Part shown: positions 23,070 through 34,889 of the stretch, piece after piece
Position numbering within the stretch: position 1 is the first letter of the stretch
Layout of the letters: each line of letters opens with the position of its first letter
From: Cymodocea nodosa
Taxonomy: Eukaryota > Streptophyta > Magnoliopsida > Alismatales > Cymodoceaceae
DNA: 64,000 nt
Direction of reading: 5' to 3'
Assembly (NCBI GenBank): GCA_036874045.1
Contig: CM072336.1
Coordinates: 18,223,001 to 18,287,000, forward strand
Program-made: the position numbers and the translations under genes
The notes under the pieces: model-generated
Database searches by the model: none
Seen by the model: only the letters and a program-made list of their open reading frames with translations
What the model was told of the DNA's origin: nothing

Positions 23070-25071
23070 GTTATAATGCATTTTGGGCAAATAATGTAGT
23101 TATGGGCTTAAATGAAGAAAGTAATGCATAAATGAGACTCTATTTGTTATTTAGCATTTCATGTAAACACATTTACATCTTGGTGGTAACACAATTTCAT
23201 TTTATTAAGTAGATTAAATTTACTTTAGTACTTAGGATTAAGTATTTAAATAAGTACATGGGTATTTCTGGAATTCAATGAAAAATGTGATTTTTGGCCC
23301 TTTTGAAGTATCCATGTTTAGGAATATAGCTTATCTTATTTATTGAGTGTTTTAATGTATTTTTTTGAGTTTTATAGGTTGAAGAATAGGAAAACTAAAG
23401 CAAATCAAGATAGGAGGAATCTCAACCCTTGGATTGAAGATCAAAGGTGGAGATCAAGTTCCACCACTTGTAGCCTCTATAAAAGGAGAGGCAAGGCTAC
23501 CAATTCCCCTCTCTTGGACAAGCTTACACCCATTTCCAGCCCTTGTGGTCGTCAGCCCCTCTCCCCCCCTCAAGAACTCGTGGAAGGTGGTGTTCCTCCC
23601 CCCTCTCATGGTGCTCCAAGGTAGAAGACAAGGTTCGGCCAACCTCTTCTCTTCTCCTCTTGGTGGTTGCTAGTAGGAGGACGGCTAGGGCATCTTTTCC
23701 AGACCTTGTGGGTGCTGTTTGGAGCATATCTGAAGCCTTGCAACTGTCTCCCCTCTTTCGTGGATCATTCCTAGTAGAAGAAAGGCAAGGGTTGTGGACT
23801 TTAGGTGGATGACTACTTGTTTCTTGGTGTTTGGTGGTGTTTGAAGACCTTCCGCTTCCGGAAGAGGATTCGTGTGGTGACAGCCACGAATTTCTTGGCT
23901 AGGAGGACGGCTAGAAGCACATCTCATGCACCATTCTTCTCCAAAACAAGTTTGCACTTCAAGGTAAAAAGGGTTGTATTGGTTTAGCTCTTTAGGTTTT
24001 CATTTTCTTATTTAAAGTTGAGTTATTTGTAATTTCAGTAGGGTAATGGTAGTTTTAGGTTTAGTTGTAATGTTACATTGTAGTTTAATCATAGAACTTT
24101 CATTTCAGTAGTTTATTATGTTTATTTTGAATGAATGGAAATGAATTTGGTTTGAATCTTGTGCATATGTGAATATTTTTATGCTAACAAAGCTAATTTG
24201 TGGATGTTGATTGTCGGTTTAGAATCCTATAAATTTGACGATTTTGTTTAGGTCGTAACTCACTGGTCCAGTGATGTTTTGCTTTAGTTTTTGATTCTAT
24301 TTTGTAGAGCTTCAAGTGTACTTTACTCCTGTATAGTTTTTAGAATTTTTCCAATCGATTTATATAGGTGTTCCAATTTATTTCTTTGATGTCGCTTCTG
24401 GCGCATCCTGGCGTTTTCCCCCCAATTTTTTCTTCAGTGCCGAATTCGATATCTTTTTATCTACAGCACGAAATTGACTCTGTAAATTTTCTCTGTTAGA
24501 TAAATGAGTTAAGTTTCGAAGCACACTGATTTTACAGACTTTCGTAAAGAGTTGAAAATCTTATGCCATTTTTAGTAACTATGCGCAATTCAGGGATGCT
24601 AGTTGCCAGTCTGCGCATTTGTAGGAAAAGCATTGCCGACGCTTGACCATTTCAGATCTTTTAACGAAATCAGTGGGGTTGTAAAGTTAATCCATTGAGT
24701 ACTCAATATAATATTTTTTTTGTATTTTACCATTGAGATACTGAGAGGAGGATATGTATGAACTTGACTGAATTTCGAGATTCTGTGCTGTAGTGAGTTA
24801 GTGTTTTATGAATGGAAATGAGGAATTTATACTCTATTGAGTGAATTTTCGATAAGCTCTGAATCACTTGTAATTATTATTATTTTTGCACCTTAGAAAT
24901 ATTTTGTAAAAGCCAAATCCTTGTGGATTCGACCCATACTTGCTGAAGTATATTACAATTGCACCGTGCGCTTGCGATTATTTTAAAATGAGTTTTGAGT
25001 TTAATGTTTTATTATTTTGGTCCCTTTGTGAGTTTTAAGATCTTATTTTGGGGACAGCAAAAACCTCAACA
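23070..25071 (+). repeat. Family-D solo LTR, right part
   Basis: It continues the LTR begun at 10048 and ends CCTCAACA, followed by the duplication ATTAC (25072-25076). Total length is about 2.1 kb. TATAAAAGG at 23478-23486 followed by a GC-richer, pyrimidine-rich transcribed block (23500-23960) marks promoter and orientation. The end (GATTCGACCCATACTTGC ... GCACCGTGCGCTTGCG) is in the style of large Ty3-type LTRs, so a Ty3 origin is likely. Overlapping open frames at 23343-23987 in several registers are not conserved proteins. Confidence 0.8.
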
Positions 25072-25076
25072 ATTAC

Positions 25077-25370
25077 CGAACGCACATGGAAAACACGTGA
25101 CAACTTAAAACATTAAAAACACACGTGCAGATAACTTAACTATATGAGTTTTTAACATAAACTATTCGACAAAAACGAAACGTTAACTATTCAAAAGTTT
25201 AAATATCAAAAATCTAACTCTTCGGAAATCTTTAACTTATCCGACATAAAAATGAAACTTTCTGATAATCTATTAACTATTATACTTAGAGAAATATACT
25301 TAGAGAATATTATTTAGATTTATTTAAAAACTTTAATAAAGCATATATCATTAAAACAAAATTCCTAATA
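25077..25370 (-). repeat. Family-B Copia LTR, remaining part
   Basis: It completes the LTR broken at 10047. On the minus strand it begins TATTAGGAATTTTG at 25370, next to a purine tract. Confidence 0.9.
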
Positions 25371-25670
25371 ATCTCCCCATTTTTGATGATGTCAAAACTT
25401 AATAAGTCAAAAATAATCTATCTCTTCTCCCCCTTTTTGGCATTATAAAAAAGTAAATAAAATGTAAGGAAGAAAAAGATTCTAAGTACATATCGTTCAA
25501 AAAGATTTTAAACATGCATAACTATCGTGGATTAAGCATAAACTATTTAAATATAAATTGTGAAAAATAATCACATGAGTATTAAATTGTAGTAAACAAT
25601 TTACATAATATTTTTGGTAACAAATTACAATACATAAATCATGTAATACATAATTTGTATAATCACATGC
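25371..25670 (-). other. 3' noncoding region of a family-B element with two purine tracts
   Basis: Purine tracts on the minus strand are AAAAATGGGGAGAT (25371-25384), adjacent to the LTR, and CCAAAAAGGGGGAGAAG (about 25424-25440). The remainder is AT-rich. The same arrangement starts at 63978 in the plus-strand copy. Confidence 0.75.
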
Positions 25671-26973
25671 CTCTTTATCTTCGAAAAATATTGATTAGTG
25701 TGTCTGAAATTTGCTTTGCAATTTCTGTACTTACTCTGTTTATCTGATCAATTATTGCTTGATCTAAATTATTTTGTGAAACTTGTGATGATTGCTGTAA
25801 AAATTCAATATGGATGTCTGTAAGTATACCTGTATTTGTATCTGTTTGTGTACTTGTATTTATATCTGTATGTATATTGGTATTGATATCTGTATGTTGC
25901 TGTTGTTCTGAAAATTGTGTTGATTGTTGCTATTGCTGTTGGGATTGAGTTTGCCTATCCTGTAGTTGTTGGACTACAGGTGTATCTGTTGCCTGGTATT
26001 TTTGGAGTTCCTTTGTAGAGAAAGATCTTGATTTTAATCTTTTCTGTAGCCAAGGTGTAATATCTGTTTGACTTGCCACAATTCTCAAAATTGTATCACC
26101 ATAAAATAATTTACTCTACAAATGTAAGATATGAGAAATAAAAATATCATACCAGTTCACCTGTATATAGTTAATTAATGCATATGTAGCATAAAGACAA
26201 CATCTGCCAACTTCTGCACCATGACCAAACCTTTGAAACAATGAAGCATGCAGTATTTTTGCAATAAAATGTGCTTGGCCATTTAAGTCATTTAGTAACC
26301 TCAATGGTTTGTTGGCAATTGGATCTTTGCCTAAAGTTTGAATGTCCCATCACAAATGATAAACCTATTTTCTTTCTGATAATTTAACTCCATTTTTCAA
26401 ATCAAGTACTTGATAAAGTAAATCGGGAGTTAAATATATGTCATTTTCTTGTATATTGGAAATAGGAATACCATCTTCCACTATTAAGTGTGAGTAAAAA
26501 CAACTAATAAGTTCAGGTATAACAAGATGGCCTGGCTGTTGTGGAAGTAGAGTCAACAAGCCTTGAAATTCAAACATTTATTGTATATGTGCCATCCCTT
26601 CAAACTTAACTGGTCTTGAATATAAAACTGTAAAAGTTTTATATGTTTGAAATTTGTCATAACAGAAACTATTTCTGAACCATAATAATGTATTTTCATC
26701 TATACTCTGTTCAGGATTAGGTATTTTCCTGTCATGATGTTCTGATCTGGGACTTGTTTCAATATTATCAGCAACATCTATATTTTCAGATCTTTCAGAA
26801 TTGGTGGAATTTCCATCAAAACTAGTATAAATGTTTGAAATATCTATTATTGTCGTATCAATAATCTGCTGAAATTCTTTTGTTTGTTCTTCTAGAAACA
26901 TTTCAGTAGCAATAGTATCTGTATCAATCTGTCTATCAGCAACATGTATGTCTATAATTGATCTATACAACAA
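25671..26973 (-). pseudogene. Envelope-like ORF remnant, family B
   Basis: Broken into several pieces (26973-26578, 26577-26365, 26304-26116 and on to about 25671) by stops and a short frame loss. It has the acidic N-terminal part, then MFEFQGLLTLLPQ, FYSHLI, LYATYALINYIQVNWYDIF, LFYGD, a Gln/Thr-rich repeat region and the C-terminal helix ending ISDTLINIFRR. It is clearly homologous to the third ORF of family A (12228-14516) and more similar still to 62693-63706. The N-terminal third (basic start and coiled coil) is missing at 26974, where sequence switches to a gag fragment. Confidence 0.85.
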
Positions 26974-26987
26974 CTATCTCTAAATGA

Positions 26988-27352
26988 AAGAAGTTTCCAA
27001 TGAAGGTACTAACTAGGTCAAGGAATCACACCTACTTGCTGTTAAAGGAATTTTTAAATATCTATTAGGAACCATCAATTTCGGATTGTTTTACTTTAAA
27101 CACAATTCTTTAAACTTAGTAGGTTATAATGATGCTGATTTTGCAGGATGTAAGTCTGAAAGAAAAAGCACTAGTGGCACTTGTCAATTATTAGGAAATT
27201 CTTTAGTGTCATGGTTTAGCAAAAATCAAAATTGTGTAGCATTATCTACAATTAAAGCTGAATATATAGCTGTCGCACTTTGCTGTGCTCAAATCCTGTG
27301 GATCAGACAAACTTTAAAAGATTTTAATTTAGACTATGAACCAACTAAAATT
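26988..27352 (+). pseudogene. Chimeric gag/RNase H fragment, family B
   Basis: About 40 bases of gag (compare 39053-39089, around EGTN) join RNase H (compare 45115-45445) at GAATC, which both sources share. The RNase H part reads GYNDADFAGCKSERKSTSGT, WFSKNQNCVALST and ALCCAQILWIRQ. It is followed at about 27347 by gag in the opposite orientation. No autonomous function. Confidence 0.85.
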
Positions 27353-28016
27353 CCTCCTCGAATTCTTCTTATCTTTGTTGAGCGGACAATCAGTTTGAAA
27401 GTGACCCGATCTGTTGCACTTGTAGCATATGATTTTGTCTTTCGTGAATGACTTCTTCTCCATATCTTTAGATGTCTTTGCTGACTTGAAGTTCCTACGT
27501 TTCTTCAACAGATTTCTAAATTTTTTGGTCAACAGTAAATCATCGTTAGAATCACTAGTGACTTTTAAGACTTTATCAGCCTCAAAAGCGAGATCCCTTC
27601 TAGGATTTTTCCCTTTTGGATCTAAATGTTGTACTTCATAGGTTGTCAGATTTCCTATGAGATCATCGAGAGTATATGTATTTAAATCTTTGGACTCTTC
27701 AATAGATGTTGTCTTTTGAGCCCAAATTTTAGTTAAAGATCTAAGGATCTTTCTTACCAAGTCTTTTTCCTTGAATTTATTACCTAAAGATTTTAATGAA
27801 TTTACAATCTCAAGAAAACGGGAAAACATGTTAGAGATACATTCATTTTCGTGCATTTTAAAAAGATCATATTTATGTACTAACATATTAATCTTAGATT
27901 CCTTGACTTGGTTAGTACCTTCGTTGGCAACTTCTAATGCATGTCATATCTCATATGTAGTTTGATATGCAGAAACTTTATTAAATTGATCATGAGATAA
28001 AGCACGAAATAAGATG
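27347..28016 (-). pseudogene. Gag fragment, family B, inverted
   Basis: 185 open codons from 27886 read MLVHKYDLFKMHENE, LVRKILRSLTKIWAQK and the zinc knuckle CYKCNRSGHFQTDC. It is the counterpart of 39100-39681 and extends a little further upstream to about 28016. The start and the C-terminal coiled coil are missing. Its upstream part forms an inverted repeat with the 40-base gag piece at 26988. Confidence 0.88.
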
Positions 28017-28079
28017 ATTAAGTTCGTTGAGTTAAGTAATAACTCTACGATATTACTAACTAAAATTAAACTTAATCCA

Positions 28080-29540
28080 TAACTGTATGATATTTTTTTC
28101 TTTTTATATTTTTCTATTTACTATATTATACATAATTGTTTCAGTTGTATTGCTTCATTCAGTTTCCCTCTCAAAGGAGGTATCAATTTCATTAATAGTT
28201 CTATTGATAGGGTTAGGCACTGCTTGCATTGACAATCCTCCAATAGGTCTAACTTCTATTGATTTCTTTTGTCTAAAGGGTATATTTCTATTCATATTAT
28301 AATTCTAAATGGCAGCATTTCCAAATACAAGATCTAGATGATTATTTAATTGTTGAATTACCTTTTCTAACTTCTCTATTCTAGATCCTTGTTCAAATAA
28401 TGCTTCATAACTTATATTTTTGTCATTTATATTTTCTCCTCCTTGGAAATTATTATTTCTCCAAGATAGGTTCGGGTGATTTCTTCAATTAGGGTTATAA
28501 GAATTTCCAAAGTTATCTTTCTGGTTTCTAGCATAAATAATATCTAAGTCATTAATATTTGCATTCTTTTCTGCTAGTTTTTGATTTAATGATAACTCTT
28601 CTATTTTCTACTAGTATTTGATTTAATGATAACTCTTCTATTTTTTTGTTAACTCAATTAATTTAACTTCAAGCATAGTGCTTAAATCTATTTCATGCAT
28701 TCCCCTTGGCAATATTCTTTTATCTATAATAGCTTCAGTTGAGTTTTCCCACTATGCAGTTCTTTTTGCAAAGTTTTCTAAGTATGCCCATGCTTCTTTA
28801 CTACACAGTTTTAAAAATCCATTCTGACATGTAGATTCTAATAAAGATTTAGTTGAAATATTTATGCCTTCATAAATTATACCTATTAATTGTGCTTTAC
28901 TCATTGCATGATGTGGACATTGAGTCAGTAAATCTTTAAATCTTTCAAAATATTCCTAAAATGATTCTCCCAGTTTTTGGCTACACATTAATATTTCCTT
29001 TTTCTTTTTAATCGTTTGATGTGTTGGATAATATTTTTCCAGAAAAACAAAGTAAAATTCAATCCATGCAGAAATTGAATCAGGCGATAAAGTATATAAC
29101 CATCTCTTAGCTATGTCTTTTAAAACAAAAGGAATATATCTAAGTTTAATAGCATCAATACTCATGTTCGGCATTTTTATCATTTGACAAACTTCGTTAA
29201 ATTCTCCAAGGAAATAATAGGCATCTTCTCTTTCTAATCCATGAAAGTGTAGCAATTGACTAATATAATTAGATTTCAATTCAAACCTATCTCTCTCAAA
29301 GTTTGGCAATCGAATACATGAAGGTTCATTAACTAATTCAGGATACAGAATTTCCCCTAATGGTTTTTCTACTAGAGCAATCATATCTTCGTTCTCCTTT
29401 AAAGAAAGGTTAGCTACACCCGTAAGGATTTCGTTAAAGTCCAATTCAAAAAATATTTCAATATGCTTCTGTGTCGAATAATCCTGTGTAGGTGTTCTTA
29501 CTAATCGTTTAGTGCTAGGAGAATGAGTCCATGTGGTCAT
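28080..29540 (-). pseudogene. Gag of an Athila-like Ty3 element, decayed
   Basis: The first 194 codons are open (29540-28956). They contain the Retrotrans_gag pattern: SCIRLPNFERDRFELKSNYI, then DAIKLRYIPFVLKDIAKRWL and FLEKYYP. Beyond the stop the frame continues in broken form through NHPFxLSW-like residues (seen as RNHPNLSWRNNN) and a coiled piece to about 28080. Gag packages Ty3 RNA. It belongs to the same broad lineage as 50334-59075, but that copy lacks this capsid domain. Confidence 0.8.
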
Positions 29541-30581
29541 AAACTCTTAACATAAAGTAAAATAGTAGAAAATTAATTACATACCAGACTGATGTTTTGT
29601 TTTCAGTAAGTAGTTGTTGACGAATGAAGTTGAATCAGCTGCTTCTCCTTCCAGTTCTCCAATGAATTTTCTTTTCTTTCCTTAAGTGCTGGTAACTCCT
29701 AAATAACATTCTGTTCTATATTTGTAATGCACGTACATACGGCAAATGAATCTTGTTGCAAGAACGTGTATTGTAACGTACAGTATGGTTCCTATTTTTA
29801 TGGATACGTGTTTCACTTTTAATTTCAAATTTCTGTAACCACTAAACCGATGAAGTTTCGTTCGTGGCTAAAATAATAACCATTCAACTTAATTCATGAA
29901 CTAATCTCGTTGAGTTACAACTAACTCAACGGACTAGCTTCGATTACTATTTCTAACTCAACAAACTAATCTCATTGAGTTACAGGTAACTCAACGAACT
30001 AGCTTTGTCGCCTATTTGCTAACTCCATGGACTAACCTCGTTGAGTTACAGATAACTCAACAGAGTGACCTTCTATTTTATTATTGACCTCGTGGAGTTA
30101 AGGTTAACTCAACGGACTTAACTTCGTTGAGTTAACACTTAGCAAATTTCTAAAACTTACTTTTCGTATTAACTTCTATATTTTTTCTTCTCCTGCATTT
30201 TGTCAACTTAAATAAAGTTAAATATATAATGTAGTGTTTTAATTAAAATTCATTTAAATCTAAACATTATATGCATATTTAACTTATAGTTCATTTCCTA
30301 TTATGCAGAAGTTACATTTTACTTTTCAGCATGCAGATATATTCAAGCATTAACCAATTATCATGCATTTAATCATGTCATTCATGAAATTGTAAACTTT
30401 TAAATAGTCTTGCACATCTTTAAACAATTATATAATATTCAATACAGTTCTCAATTATATCATTCATTCTCAAACACGAATTCAAAAACATCTAAAATTC
30501 AAATATTCATCTATATAAATAGTTACATTTACATACAATCAAATATTTCTCAATACAAATATAAGTAGATGAACAATGCAT
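29541..30581. other. Noncoding retroelement-derived stretch rich in GTTGAGTTA motifs
   Basis: No coding sequence is supported. 29880-30140 is dense in AACTCAACG/CGTTGAGTTA words in both orientations, often paired as short inverted repeats. 30200-30581 resembles the 3' untranslated part downstream of the envelope-like ORF on the minus strand. The border between Athila leader and 3' region cannot be placed. Confidence 0.5.
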
Positions 30582-33310
30582 TTAGTACTTCTTCCCAAGT
30601 TCATCTACTTCTTTCTAGAGCTTTTCTAGTTGTTGTTCCAATTGATTGATCTGTTCAATAGCTCCTATAATGTCTCTAGAAGGTCCAACAATCTCAACAG
30701 CTACAACATTGTAATTTCTATATTCCTTCACTAAAATGGCTCTAGATCTTATCCTTTTAGATGTTGTCTTGATGTGAAAGGTTAAATTAGAAAACTTGTT
30801 TGGTTTGTCTTTATGCCTTTATCAATGATTACTTTTAGAAGTAAACAAACAACCTTTCACACAAATTAGATATTAATTCCAATTTGTAATTTAACTGCAA
30901 GTGCATAGTGTATATTGTATTTATAAGCAAGTATAGGTCGATCCCACAAAGATTGAGTAAGAATTATGTACTATTTCAATTTTTATATTGGAGTTTATGT
31001 GTTCAATTAAGCACTCCATTTAGTTACAGTTAACACAACGGACTAAGTTTGTGGAGTTATGGTTAACTCAATGGACAAACCTCATGGACTTAAGTTAACT
31101 CCATGAGCCTATCTTTCTAGTTAAATATTGCTATTTACAAAGGAATTCAGCCAACCATTGAGCAGTTCCATAGATTGTAAATAACATCAATTAAGCTCTT
31201 CAATGTTAGTTAATATTAGATTTATCATTAAGCAATACTAACATTCAGATATTTCAAACAGTAGCCATTAAAATCTTTAAGTATCTGGAATGAATCAATT
31301 TCAAAAAACTGTAAAACTATTTTCTATTTTCTGAATCAAACAAACATAAAACATTCACAATATTGACAATGATAACATTAATCACGATACAAAACAAACA
31401 ATACAACACTTTAATACTAAATGTAAACATAGATAATTTGTTGTTTTTGGTATTTTTGTTTTGATGTGTTCCTAAAGATGAATGAAAGGTGAAATGTAAA
31501 AATCTCTATCGATAATAAAGACTTCCATCACTACATGCGACGCAATTACACCACTAAAAACTTAATCACTTACAATCTTGCCTCCTCTCCCTATAGAATT
31601 GCAAATCCAGAATTGTAAGATGATCTCCTCTTCAGCATGGTGGCATCAACCTAAAACCAAGGCTAGAACTTTTACGATCTCTTGAGATATGAGTCGGTGC
31701 TTGGTGAAAATGGCTTCCCTTCCCGCGACGCGATCACTCCTTAGAGTGGTTGTTAAGCATCATGTTTGGCTTGGAATTGACTCGACATCAGGAAAGTATC
31801 CTCACAGACCATCGATGGTTGGTGATTATGGTGGTGGTGTGGAACTTCAAGGAACTTCCGACGCTGCCTGCAGTTAGCGTAGTCCTCCACCTCTACACAC
31901 ACACACTTTTTCTTTGTCTTTCTCTTCTTCTTTTATATTTTTTCTGTAGTAATTGCTTCTACTTAAATGATCGGTTGGATTTCCTTCATTCATATTAACG
32001 ATGGTGATTTCTTCTTCATTCCACGAGTGAATTCCTGCGTGATACGTGTAATCATGGTTTTCCTTCGAATGTCCTATTTCTATAACTGCTACAATGCATA
32101 TTAGAAAATAAATGGTCCATGGAGTTATAGATAACTCAACGGACTTACTTCATTGATTTAACTATAAAACACGTGCAATAAAAAAATAAGCTACTAACAT
32201 AACGTGTTACCTTAGTTCGTATTCAAGTAACTCAACGCGTATAGTTATGCTAACTTAACGAGTTAAACATGTGCATCTCACATGACATAATAAAGCATTT
32301 AAATTCAAGACATGCATAAATCTAACTTAACGAATTTAGATATTTCGAATACTTACAGCCTTAACTATTCGATGCCTAAATGCATTTCGGATAGTTAGCA
32401 GATAACTTATCGAAAATCCACTTAAGTCATGCATTATGGTTTTAACACGTGTACTCCAGGAAATAATAAAATATTCTTCTATCGTTAAAAACATAACTAT
32501 CCGGTACATGCAATATAACTCTCTGAAATAACAGAAAATTCATATACTTAAGAATTAAAAACCTGCAACTTACCACAGTTCAAAAATGTATTAAATTAAC
32601 GTTAATTCCCTGAAATTATGCAGATTCTTTCATTAAAGCATATAACAGTGCAATTATAACATAATGGCTTAATTCTCATATGATAAGCTAAATATTATGC
32701 GATTAACCATCATTTAATTGTTAATATTATGCACTTTTTCATTCTAAATAGATGTCCATTTCGTGAAGTCAATACTGTCTTTCATTAATATTGGTATCAA
32801 ATCTCCATAAAATAGTTTCTTCTTTGCAGACTTTATCTTTGACAAGAAGACTTGATACCAATTAACTTGAATTCTATTTACCACTGCATACGTGACCCAT
32901 TTAACAAATTGACTAAGTTCAATGTCGTGGTCTTGTCTCTGATAGATAGTTTTAACTAAAATGTTTGCCACCATGTGTACTTTCCCATTTAAATACTTCA
33001 GTCTATTTAGTAATGGCACACTAGGGTTGATGGCTAAACATTGCTTGATTGCTTATTCTGTCCATTCAATTGTAGTTGTATTCTCCCAAATTTCAATGCC
33101 ATCATTTTTCAATCCAAAAATGCTGTGGAGAAGCTCTGGTGTTATCTATACATCAGCTTGCTCCATGTTAGAATTAAATTTCCTTCTTCCTCTCTTAAGT
33201 TTGCATAAAAACAAGGTACTAAATTTTCGTATACAGCATGCCCTTTCTCTTTTGAAATAAAGTTCAGTAGGCCCTGAAATTTGAATAATTCTTTCAATGT
33301 CTAAGTTCTA
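30582..33310 (-). pseudogene. Envelope-like ORF downstream of Athila-like integrase, split by a solo LTR
   Basis: Reading the minus strand: LFKFQGLLNFI, FYANL, LKYLNGKVHMVANILVKTIYQ, TYAVVNRIQVNWYQVFLSK, KLFYGDLIP and KWTS, then the LTR 30765-32750. After the LTR come KRIRSRAILVKEYRN, VGPSRDIIGAIEQINQLEQQ and a stop at 30582. The frame continues exactly across the GATGT duplication. Motif order matches the Sirevirus third ORF (12228-14516), but the sequences are well diverged. Position follows the Athila-like integrase and 3' region (33311-34889), so it most likely belongs to that Ty3 element. Internal stops make it a pseudogene. Confidence 0.75.
30765..32750 (-). repeat. Solo LTR, Athila-like Ty3 family
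   Basis: 1986 bp flanked by GATGT (30760-30764 and 32751-32755). It is collinear with the LTR at 56731-59075, though its lower-coordinate end (TGTCTTGATG) belongs to a different subfamily. Its upper end CATTCTAAATA has TA in place of the usual CA. It interrupts the envelope-like ORF in frame. Confidence 0.9.
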
Positions 33311-33978
33311 AATGATTCTACAGATAATGCCCCCAAACCTTAAGTTTTAGTATAAATAAACCCTAAGTTTTAGGTAGATAATCAGGTCATTTTCTCATAC
33401 AAACTCTCGTTATCTCACTCACTTCTCCATGGAATTACGGTTAACTCCATAGACTAAGTTCTTGGACTTAACTACAGTACTCTGTTGAGTTATAGTTAAC
33501 TCAACGGAGTAAGTTTGTTAACTTATCCTAGACTCAACGTAGTAAGTTCATTGAGTTAAGCGTAACTCAACGGACCTCTCGTAAAGTTATAACTAATAAA
33601 AGTACTTAAAATAATAATTTTTAATTTGTTCTAGATCGAAGAATTTCCAGTCTAACCAATTCTTAATTTTTTAGCTTTTAGAATTTCGGTCAAACCATTA
33701 TATTCCTCGGTTGAATCAAAATTAAATACTTACTTCTTTTTTTCCTACCAGTTGAACTAATACCATACTTTGATAAAATCGACATTTTATTTAATATATT
33801 ATATAGATTTTTTTATATTTTTATGTTTCGGTCAAATCGATGGATCCTTTTGGTGTGACCATAACAATATTTTTCTTTTAATATATGTTTCGATAAAATT
33901 GATAATTTCTTTCGATTGAACTGTGACTAACTTCAAAATAAGTTTTTTTTTTTTTTTTCAATCTATATATATTTCTTA
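33311..33978 (-). other. 3' internal noncoding region of Athila-like element
   Basis: Lies between the integrase stop and the envelope-like ORF. It has GTTGAGTTA words at 33420-33590, TTTCGGTCA-type words and a poly-T run (33943-33958). It corresponds to 51783-52114 in the other copy. Confidence 0.6.
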
Positions 33979-34889
33979 CTAAGCAAACCTTGAGTAGTCC
34001 TCTACTCTTACTTCTATAATTCCAAAGGAACTTTTTGGGATTTTTAGAATAGGTCTAAGTCTTTGTCCATTTACTTTAAATATATTCTGATTTTTAGGAC
34101 TTTCAATTTCAAGTGCTCCATAAGGATAAATATTTTGAATTATGTAAGGTCCTGCCTATCTAGTTCTTAGTTTTCTTGGATGGTTATGAAATCTAGTCAT
34201 GTAAAGATATACTTCTTATCCTATTTCAAAAGTTTTTGGAATACTTTTCTTGTCATGCTAGAACTTTATTTTCTCTTTTTCTTTTACAGTTTTCGAATAA
34301 GCTTCATTCCTAAATTCTTCTAATTCAATTAATTACATTTTTCTATTTTCAATAGCTCAATTCAAATTAGTGTTCAGAGTTTTTAATGCCCAATAAGCTT
34401 TATGTTCAATTTCAGTTGGTAAATGGTAACTTTTTTCATATACTAGTCTAAAAGGTGACATACCTAAGCTTGTCTTATAAGCAGTTCTATAAGCCCAAAG
34501 TGCATCTATTAATCTATTAGCCCAATCTGTTCTAATAGGATTTACTACTTTTTCTAAGATTAACTTAATTTGTTTGTTTGCACTTTCTACTTGTTCACTT
34601 GTTTGCAAATGATATGATATTGCAATTTTGTGATTTACTCCATATTTCTTCATTAAGGCTTCAAAACTTCTATTACAGAAATGAGTTCCTCTATCACTAA
34701 TAATATCTTTAGGTATTCCAAATCTAGCAATTATAGTTCTTATAAAATGTATTACCACTTTGTTGTCATTAGTTTTTGTAGGAATAACTTCTATCCATTT
34801 AGATACATAATCCACCCCCAACAATATATAATTAAATTGATTAGACATAGGAAATGGACCCATAAAATCTACTCCCCACACATCAAAGA
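33979..34889 (-). pseudogene. Integrase fragment of Athila-like Ty3 element
   Basis: Reads [13 protein letters not shown] (first catalytic Asp), [25 protein letters not shown] (second Asp), [16 protein letters not shown] (Glu) and [17 protein letters not shown], then a broken C-terminal region to the stop at 33979. The upstream end is split by a solo family-A LTR at 34890. Only 16 more bases follow beyond it (36503-36518). The zinc-binding domain, RT and protease are missing. Confidence 0.9.

Noticed and set aside
23343-23987. Overlapping open frames on both strands
   Set aside because: They lie in the pyrimidine-rich transcribed part of the family-D LTR, in several registers at once, with no known protein similarity.
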